From: JAJPJQ01 sp036522615
Lineage (GTDB): Bacteria > Desulfobacterota > Binatia > UBA9968
Assembly: GCA_036522615.1 (NCBI GenBank)
Contig: DATDFN010000309.1
Coordinates: forward strand, 1 to 10,372
Length of the DNA stretch: 10,372 nt
Direction of reading: 5' to 3'
Each line of letters begins with the position of its first letter. Positions within the stretch are counted from its first letter, which is position 1. This document shows positions 5,279-10,372 of the stretch, in pieces. A model generated the notes under the pieces. The model was not told the DNA's origin. It searched no databases and saw only the letters and a program-made list of their open reading frames with translations. A program made the position numbers and the translations under genes.

Positions 5279-7480
5279 TCACGCGGTTTTCGCCGCGAGC
5301 TTCTCTTTCAGACCTGTAAACCTTTTTTCAATCCGGATATTCCGGATCGCCATCGCGACCGCGCGCTTGCTGCCGACGAGCACGACGAGCTCGCGGCCGC
5401 GCGTGACGGCGGTATAAAGGATGCTCCGGTGCAGCATGGGAAAGTGCGCGGTGTGGAGCGGGATGACGACGACCGGGTATTCGCTGCCCTGGCTCTTGTG
5501 CACCGAGATCGCGTAGGCGAGCCCGATCTCGTCCAGATCGTCGGCGCCGTAGGGAAGCCGCTTGCCGTCGAAATCGACGGTGAGCGCGCCTTCTTCGACA
5601 TTCACGGCGACGATCTTGCCCAGATCGCCGTTGAAGATGCCCTTGTCGTAATTGTTTCTGAGCTGCATCACGCGATCGTTCACCCGGAACGTGGTGCCGC
5701 CGCGCTCGATGCTCAAGCCGGCGGGATTCAGCAGCTGCTGCAGCTCGCGGTTCAGATTCACCGTGCCGAGGAGGCCCCGGTGCATCGGGCTCAATAGCTG
5801 GATGTCCTGCGCCCCGTCGACGCCGAATCGGCGCGGAATGCGCTCCTTCACCAGCTCCCGAATGACGCCGAGCGCGTCTTCTTCGCGCTCGCGCGCGACG
5901 AAAACGAAATCGCGCCGGTCGGCGTCGCCGTCCAGCGTCAGCTGCTCGCCCCGGAGAATGCGGTGGGCGTTCTGGACGATCAGGCTCTCGCCGGCCTGGC
6001 GAAAAATGCGCTTGAGCACGACGACCGGCACCGCCCGAGAGTCGATGAGATCGCGCAGCACGCTGCCGGGTCCGACGGACGGCAGCTGGTCGACGTCGCC
6101 GACGAGCACGAGATGGCTCTCCGGGGCGACCGCCGTCAGCAGATGGTCGAACAGCGGCAGGTCGAGCATCGACGCTTCGTCGACGACGATCACGGAGGCC
6201 TGGATCGGGTCGCCCTCATCGCGCTGAAAGCCGCCCTCGTGCGGATTATATTCGAGCAGCCGGTGGATCGTCCGCGCCTCCTCGCCGGAGAGCTCGGCCA
6301 TGCGCTTGGCCGCGCGGCCGGTCGGCGCCGCAAGCGCAAAGGAGACTTCCGCGTGCTTGAGAATTCTCAACAAGGCGATGAGGAGCGTCGTTTTTCCCGT
6401 GCCCGGCCCGCCCGTGATCACGAGCATTTTTTGGCTCAGCGCGTGCGTTATCGCATCGCGCTGCTCGGGCTCGAGGAGAACGGACGCGGACTCGAAGCGT
6501 TGCAGGCTCGAAAGGTTGAACGCCTTCAGACCTTTGATGCCCGAAGGGCCGGCGAGGAGCCGCTGGATGTGCCCGGCGACACGGCGCTCCGCCTCGTAGA
6601 GCTCGCGCGGGTAGACGCGCTTGTCTTCATCGTCGCCGCGCTCGTCGACGACGAGCTTGCCCTGAAACGCGAGTTTTCCAACCGCGTGCTCGGCGACGTC
6701 TTCGTCGACCTGGAGCAGCGCGGCGGAGTTCGCTTTCAAGGCCTTCAGCGGCACAAAGCAGTGGCCGTCGTCGGCGAATTTCTTCAGCACGTGCATGAGC
6801 CCGGCCTGGACGCGCAGCGGGAAATCGCCGCTGATGCCGAGCGTCGACGCGATGCGGTCGGCCAGGACGAAGCCGACGCCGTAAATCTCCTCGGCGAGGC
6901 AATACGGGTTTTCTTTGACGCGCGCGACGGTCTCGGCGCCGAAGGCGCGATAGATTTTCACTGCGAGCGAGCTGCCGACGCCGTGGCCCTGGAGAAAGAC
7001 CATGACGTCCTGCATGCCGCGCTGCTCGCGCCAGGCGCGGATAATCCGCGCGGCGCGGATGCGGCCGATGCCGGAAACTTTCATGACCTTGCTCGGCTCG
7101 TCGGTGAGGACTTTGAGCGTATTCAGGCCAAAGGCGGCGACGAGGCGCTTGGCGTAGCTCGGGCCGATGCCCTTGATGAGGCCCGAGCCGAGATATTTCT
7201 CGATGCCCGCGAGCGTGGCCGGCTCGATCTTCTCCCAGTGCTCGGCCTGGAACTGGAGGCCGTAGCGCGGATGAACTTTCCAGCTGCCGCCGACCTTGAT
7301 CTCCTCGCCCTCGCTCACGGGAAAGATGCCGCCGACGACCGTGACCTCCTCGACATCGTCGACTTCGAGGCGGGCGACCGTGTAGGGCGCGGCGGCGTCC
7401 TGATACGTGATGCGGGTGATCGTGCCTTGCAGCAGAGATTTTTCGCGGAGATTGTTCGCCACGGAGATCCTTGGCGCCAT
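5279..7480 (-). CDS. recD2: RecD2 family 5'-3' DNA helicase
   Basis: RecD2 is a RecBC-independent superfamily 1B helicase involved in DNA repair and replication-fork maintenance; Deinococcus RecD2 is the model. With ATG 7480 the protein has 733 residues, normal for the family. An N-terminal OB-like region precedes tandem helix-hairpin-helix motifs (about 93-118, 132-152, 166-181, 200-216). Helicase motifs follow: Walker A GGPGTGKT (357-364), Ia AAPTGRAAKRM, Walker B VVDEAS (to about 437), motif III GDVDQLPSVG (461-470), LKRIFRQA, motif V SVHKSQGSE (659-667) and motif VI YTAVTRGR (689-696). An ATG at 7528 would add 16 residues, but ATG 7480 has GGAG four bases upstream and the longer form would overlap the divergent promoter. 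All motifs are intact, so it should be active. No recB or recC is nearby. Confidence 0.95.
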   Translation of the reverse strand: MAPRISVANNLREKSLLQGTITRITYQDAAAPYTVARLEVDDVEEVTVVGGIFPVSEGEEIKVGGSWKVHPRYGLQFQAEHWEKIEPATLAGIEKYLGSGLIKGIGPSYAKRLVAAFGLNTLKVLTDEPSKVMKVSGIGRIRAARIIRAWREQRGMQDVMVFLQGHGVGSSLAVKIYRAFGAETVARVKENPYCLAEEIYGVGFVLADRIASTLGISGDFPLRVQAGLMHVLKKFADDGHCFVPLKALKANSAALLQVDEDVAEHAVGKLAFQGKLVVDERGDDEDKRVYPRELYEAERRVAGHIQRLLAGPSGIKGLKAFNLSSLQRFESASVLLEPEQRDAITHALSQKMLVITGGPGTGKTTLLIALLRILKHAEVSFALAAPTGRAAKRMAELSGEEARTIHRLLEYNPHEGGFQRDEGDPIQASVIVVDEASMLDLPLFDHLLTAVAPESHLVLVGDVDQLPSVGPGSVLRDLIDSRAVPVVVLKRIFRQAGESLIVQNAHRILRGEQLTLDGDADRRDFVFVAREREEDALGVIRELVKERIPRRFGVDGAQDIQLLSPMHRGLLGTVNLNRELQQLLNPAGLSIERGGTTFRVNDRVMQLRNNYDKGIFNGDLGKIVAVNVEEGALTVDFDGKRLPYGADDLDEIGLAYAISVHKSQGSEYPVVVIPLHTAHFPMLHRSILYTAVTRGRELVVLVGSKRAVAMAIRNIRIEKRFTGLKEKLAAKTA

Positions 7481-7483
7481 CCT

Positions 7484-7487
7484 ACTC
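7484..7487 (-). promoter_or_regulatory. Ribosome binding site deciding the recD2 start
   Basis: On the minus strand the sequence reads TTTGGAGTAGG followed by ATG at 7480. GGAG, about four bases before the ATG, supports this start over the ATG at 7528. Confidence 0.55.
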
Positions 7488-7512
7488 CAAAGATACGCCG
7501 CTCTCCAAGCCT

Positions 7513-7541
7513 TTGTCGGATGGGTCAAAAACCGGTATGAT
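7513..7541 (+). promoter_or_regulatory. Sigma70-like promoter for the HlyC/CorC-family gene
   Basis: TTGTCG (7513-7518) and TATGAT (7536-7541, five of six consensus bases) are separated by 17 bases. Predicted initiation near 7548 gives a leader of about 38 nt before ATG 7586. It lies in the 105-base divergent region between recD2 and this gene. I found no convincing partner promoter for recD2 on the other strand. Confidence 0.55.
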
Positions 7542-7570
7542 CGTTGTTTCGAGACTTATCCCAGGACCCT

Positions 7571-7577
7571 AAGGGGG
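7571..7577 (+). promoter_or_regulatory. Ribosome binding site of the HlyC/CorC-family gene
   Basis: AAGGGGG lies eight bases before ATG 7586. It supports this start over the in-frame ATG at 7544, which would place the site inside coding sequence. Confidence 0.6.
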
Positions 7578-7585
7578 CTTATTCT

Positions 7586-8932
7586 ATGTCTCTCGATACC
7601 TTGTGGTTCGAGATCGCGCTGATTTTCGTCTTCATATTGATCACCGCGTTTTTCTCCGCCTCCGAGATCGCGATCATCGCCACGCGCAAGACGCGCATCC
7701 AGACCCTGCTGGAAAAAGGGGCCCGCTCGGCCGCCGCCGTGGCGCGCCTCAAAGACGATCCCGACCGCTTCCTCGCGACCGTCCAGATCGGCGTCACGAT
7801 CATGGCCACGCTCGCGTCCGCCATCGGCGGCGCCGTCGCGATCGAATACCTGAAGCCTGTCGTCGCTGAGATTCCTTTCCCGCCGGCGCAGCAGTGGGCG
7901 GAATCGATCGCCATCTTGTGCGTCAGCGCCCCGATCGCCTACTTCTCGCTGATTCTGGGCGAGCTCGTGCCGAAATCGCTCGCGCTCCGCTACTCGGAGC
8001 AGATCGCCCTCGTGGTCGCGCGCCCGATCGAATTTTTCTCGCGCCTGACCTCGTTCTTCGTCGGAATTTTAACGGCATCGAGCAACACCGTGCTCAGGCT
8101 CTTCGGCGGCAAAGGCGCCGCCGAGGCCACGTTCGTCTCCGAGGAAGAGGTAAAATCGCTCATCCGCGAAGGCGCGGCGAAAGGCATTTTCAACGAGACG
8201 GAAAAGGAGTTGATTCACAGCGTATTCGAGTTCGTCGACACGCCGGTGAAGGCGGTGATGATCCCGCGCACGGAGATTCACGCGGTCGAGGTCAACGCGA
8301 CATCCGAAGAGGTGCTGAAGAGCTTCGTCGACAGCGGCTTCTCGCGCATCCCGGTTTACGAGGGCGAGCTCGACCGCGTCGTCGGCGTTCTCTATTACAA
8401 GGACCTGCTGCGCGCGATCCAGGAAAAGGCGGTCTTTCGCATCCGCGAGCGGCTTCACCCGCCGTTTTTCGTGCCGAGCTCACTGCCGATCAGCCAGCTT
8501 TTGAAGGACCTTCAGCGCCGCCGCATCGCGATCGCGCTCGTGGTGAACGAGTTCGGCGAGATCGAAGGATTGGTCACGCTGGAAGACCTTCTGGAAGAGA
8601 TCGTCGGCGAGATCCGCGACGAATACGATCGGGAGGAGCGCGGCCCGGTCGAGCGCTTGCCCGACGGCTCGCTCGTGGTCCAGGGCTCGGCGCAGCTGAA
8701 GGATTTAAAGACCGACTACAACCTCCCGTTCGAGGAGTCGCCCGAGTATCTGACTCTTGCCGGCTTCGTCCTCGCCAAGCTCAAGCGCATCCCGCGCGGC
8801 GGCGAAGTCGTCGAGCACAACGGTTATCGCCTGACGATCGTCGACATGGAAGGACGGCGGATCGTGAAAGTGAAGCTCGAGGCGACGCACAAAAAGCCCG
8901 CCGAGATCAAAGAACAAAACGCCAAGGCCTAG
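7586..8932 (+). CDS. HlyC/CorC family (CNNM-CBS) transporter-like membrane protein
   Basis: A 448-residue inner-membrane protein with the full three-part CorC/TlyC architecture. Residues 1 to about 190 form the DUF21/CNNM membrane domain, with FFSASEIAI (22-30), FLATVQIGVT (62-71) and LGELVPKSLALR (124-135). A pair of CBS domains follows (about 210-340; VMIPRTEI, GFSRIPVYEG, VVNEFGEIEGLVTLEDLLEEIVGEI split over 319-343). The C-terminal CorC_HlyC domain spans about 352-432. Prokaryotic CNNM/CorC proteins are linked to Mg2+ efflux and homeostasis, with CBS domains binding nucleotides; the older hemolysin name is not a functional statement. It stands as a single gene with its own promoter, divergent from recD2 and convergent with the patatin-like gene (16 nt between stop codons). 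Nothing appears truncated. Mg2+ versus Co2+ or another ion cannot be decided here. Confidence 0.92.
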   Translation: MSLDTLWFEIALIFVFILITAFFSASEIAIIATRKTRIQTLLEKGARSAAAVARLKDDPDRFLATVQIGVTIMATLASAIGGAVAIEYLKPVVAEIPFPPAQQWAESIAILCVSAPIAYFSLILGELVPKSLALRYSEQIALVVARPIEFFSRLTSFFVGILTASSNTVLRLFGGKGAAEATFVSEEEVKSLIREGAAKGIFNETEKELIHSVFEFVDTPVKAVMIPRTEIHAVEVNATSEEVLKSFVDSGFSRIPVYEGELDRVVGVLYYKDLLRAIQEKAVFRIRERLHPPFFVPSSLPISQLLKDLQRRRIAIALVVNEFGEIEGLVTLEDLLEEIVGEIRDEYDREERGPVERLPDGSLVVQGSAQLKDLKTDYNLPFEESPEYLTLAGFVLAKLKRIPRGGEVVEHNGYRLTIVDMEGRRIVKVKLEATHKKPAEIKEQNAKA

Positions 8933-8948
8933 CGGCGCTCTCGCGGCC

Positions 8949-9830
8949 TCACTTCATTCCGATTTTATTGCGGATTGCCGGCAGCGCTTCCTCGGTCGCG
9001 GCCATGCCGAGCGCGACGAGCTCCTTCTTGCGCGTGAAATCCATCAGGCCGGCGCTCCCAAGCTTCGGACGGATCACCACGTCGGCCTGGCGCAACTCCA
9101 GCGCCGAAGATTGCCGCGTCGCGAGAAAAAGGCTCTGCAGCAGCGTCTCGAAAGTATTCTTCGCCTGGGCGGCCGGCATGCCGTCGGTGAGATCGACGGC
9201 GATCACGACATCGGCGCCGAGCTTCCGCGCCGCGCCGATCGGAACGTTGTCGAGCACACTGCCGTCGGTAAGCAGCTTCCCCTCGTGCGCGACCGGAGCA
9301 AAGATGCCCGGAATCGCGGTGGACGCGCGGACCGCGCGCGCGAGCGAGCCGGAGGTGAGCGCCACCGATGCACCGGTCACAAGATCCGTGGCGATCGCGG
9401 CGAAGGGCATTCTCAGCCGCTCGATGTCGCGCGCCGTGAGTCGTTTCGTGAGCAAGTCTTCCAGGCGCTCGCCGCGCGCGAAGCCCTGCGTCGGGTTGAT
9501 GAAGTTGTAGTCGAAGATGTCGCTCTCTTCGAGCGCGAGCGCGATGCGCTCCAGCTCCGAAGCGCTTTTGCGGTCGGCGTAGATGGCGCCGATCAGGCTG
9601 CCGCTATCCGCGCCGACGATTATGTCGATGGGAATTTTCTGCCGCTCGAGGACGCGGATGACGCCGACGTGCGCGAAGCCGCGCGCGACGCCGCCGCTGA
9701 GCACCAGCGCGACCTTGGGCGTGCGGCTGCCCCACGGCATGAGCCTCCCCACGCCCGACCCGCACGACAAAGCCGCGCACGAGAGAATGAGGAAAGATAG
9801 AATCTGCAGCGCGAGAAGGCCGCGGCGCAT
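8949..9830 (-). CDS. Patatin-like phospholipase family protein, putative lipoprotein with altered nucleophile motif
   Basis: A 293-residue RssA/NTE-type patatin-domain protein. I start at ATG 9830 because the product then begins MRRGLLALQILSFLILSC, a lipoprotein-type signal peptide with candidate lipobox cysteines at 18 (ILSC) and 23 (ALSC). An ATG at 9920 would bury this signal and overlap the upstream gene. The oxyanion segment SGGVARG (45-51) and the DGS dyad Asp (D189) are present. The nucleophile elbow, normally GxSxG, reads GADSG (73-77): Asp is at the catalytic Ser position, with Ser one residue later. I re-read this on the minus strand, and the codons are GGC GCG GAT AGC GGC. The protein may therefore lack classical lipase activity or use a shifted serine. 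It follows the CDF gene by 49 nt on the same strand. No clear Shine-Dalgarno precedes the start. Confidence 0.85.
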   Translation of the reverse strand: MRRGLLALQILSFLILSCAALSCGSGVGRLMPWGSRTPKVALVLSGGVARGFAHVGVIRVLERQKIPIDIIVGADSGSLIGAIYADRKSASELERIALALEESDIFDYNFINPTQGFARGERLEDLLTKRLTARDIERLRMPFAAIATDLVTGASVALTSGSLARAVRASTAIPGIFAPVAHEGKLLTDGSVLDNVPIGAARKLGADVVIAVDLTDGMPAAQAKNTFETLLQSLFLATRQSSALELRQADVVIRPKLGSAGLMDFTRKKELVALGMAATEEALPAIRNKIGMK

Positions 9831-9836
9831 GCGAGC

Positions 9837-9866
9837 AGTGTAACAGCAATCGATTTCGCGCCGCAA
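9837..9866 (-). promoter_or_regulatory. Weak candidate promoter before the patatin-like gene
   Basis: On the minus strand TTGCGG (9866-9861) and TACACT (9842-9837) are 18 bases apart. If used, transcription would begin at or within a base or two of ATG 9830, making the message leaderless, which would fit the missing Shine-Dalgarno. Match quality is modest and co-transcription with the upstream gene is equally possible. Confidence 0.22.
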
Positions 9867-9879
9867 TGAGGGGATCGCT

Positions 9880-10372
9880 TTAAGCACCTCGTTCGGGCTC
9901 GGCGTGGCCGCACGAGACATTCGCGGGCCACAAAAGTTCTTGATGCGCGCCCGCGACTGCGCGAAATGTCGTAGCGATCACCACCGCGGCGATGAGCAGC
10001 GCGAAGAGCGAATCGTAGAGGGGATTTCTGAAGGCGAGCACCATGAGACCGGCCGCGACCGGAATGAGAGACACAAGAGTGTCGCCCAAATTATGCACAT
10101 AGGCAAGCCGGATCGCCGCGTCCTCCTTACTCGCGTCCTTCAGCACGCGGGCGACGCCCCAGTTGCCGAGCGCGCCTAGAACCCCCGCCGCCACGGGCAC
10201 AATTCCGATTACTTCGACCGGCGCCGCCAACCGCTCGACGACGCGCCAGACGAGAAAAGCGCAGATCGCCAGCAGCCCGACCGAGTTGAAGAGATTCGCG
10301 TAGCGCAGCAGCTTGCCGGAAAGACCGGCCCTCAAGCTATACGCGAGAACCAGAAACAGGAGCGCCGCTTCA
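9880..10372 (-). CDS. Cation diffusion facilitator (CDF) family efflux protein, 5' end outside window
   Basis: The C-terminal 163 residues of a CDF transporter, an inner-membrane antiporter that expels Zn2+, Co2+ or similar ions in exchange for protons. The frame is open to the window edge; the TTG at 10335 lies inside conserved sequence (EAALLFLVLAYSLRAGL), so the gene continues beyond 10372. Visible helices correspond to about TM2-TM6. The TM5 metal site HxxxD is present in AYVHNLGDTL, His at 10093-10095 and Asp at 10081-10083. The TM4-TM5 loop is short and has no His-rich segment. After TM6 only about 20 residues remain (ending SCGHAEPERGA), so the usual cytoplasmic C-terminal domain of about 80 residues is missing. 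The patatin-like gene follows on the same strand. Specificity is undetermined because the TM2 metal-site residues are outside the window. Confidence 0.82.
   Translation of the reverse strand, partial: EAALLFLVLAYSLRAGLSGKLLRYANLFNSVGLLAICAFLVWRVVERLAAPVEVIGIVPVAAGVLGALGNWGVARVLKDASKEDAAIRLAYVHNLGDTLVSLIPVAAGLMVLAFRNPLYDSLFALLIAAVVIATTFRAVAGAHQELLWPANVSCGHAEPERGA

Noticed and set aside
5963..7540. Plus-strand open frame of 525 codons opposite recD2
   Set aside because: recD2 carries every helicase motif; the opposing frame is low complexity and runs the full length only because of codon bias.
7894..9510. Plus-strand open frame of 538 codons spanning the HlyC/CorC gene and part of the patatin gene
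   Set aside because: It crosses two real genes in other frames and its Arg/Ala-rich product resembles nothing.
9831..9920. Longer patatin-like start at ATG 9920
   Set aside because: Overlaps the CDF gene by about 40 bases and would place 30 residues before an obvious lipoprotein signal peptide.
1..10372. Mobile elements, CRISPR arrays, tRNA or rRNA genes
   Set aside because: No transposase, integrase, spaced direct repeats or RNA-gene sequence was recognised; gene spacing leaves no gap above about 110 bases.

Overview
This is a GC-rich (roughly 60-65% by eye), densely coding bacterial chromosomal window with eight protein genes and no RNA genes, insertion sequences, phage genes or CRISPR repeats that I can see. 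A double-membrane, free-living soil or sediment bacterium is the best guess: there is a periplasmic metal-binding protein, a lipoprotein-type signal peptide, and a mix of gene families (Amidohydro_2, the Asp/Glu racemase or maleate isomerase family, Npt-type carriers) that I associate with deep Deltaproteobacteria-like or Rokubacteria/Binatia-like genomes. That placement is an inference from gene content only.

Layout. (1) 1-2053, plus strand: the end of a Zn/Mn-type ABC transporter operon, with a 5'-truncated substrate-binding protein followed 7 nt later by an ABC-3 permease. The permease carries an unusual C-terminal extension of about 165 residues. No ATPase gene follows. (2) 2050-5276, plus strand: a promoter-like sequence overlapping the permease stop codon, then three tightly packed genes (gaps of 3 and 1 nt): an Amidohydro_2 metal-dependent hydrolase, an Npt1/Npt2 (ATP/ADP-translocase-like) carrier, and an Asp/Glu racemase/maleate isomerase-type enzyme. 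They look like one transcription unit combining a transporter with two enzymes of small-acid chemistry. (3) 5279-7480, minus strand: a complete RecD2 helicase, convergent with the previous operon with only 2 nt between stop codons. (4) 7481-7585: a divergent intergenic region with a good sigma70-like promoter for the next gene. (5) 7586-8932, plus strand: a HlyC/CorC (CNNM/DUF21-CBS-CorC_HlyC) membrane protein. (6) 8949-10372, minus strand: a patatin-like putative lipoprotein, preceded on the same strand by a cation diffusion facilitator gene that runs off the window end.

Two metal-transport systems (ABC uptake, CDF efflux) and a CorC-type protein sit close together, but in separate units and orientations, so joint regulation is not shown. 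The features most worth a second look are the carrier-plus-two-enzyme operon, the permease extension with its HMDHHW motif, and the patatin protein in which Asp occupies the usual catalytic serine position.
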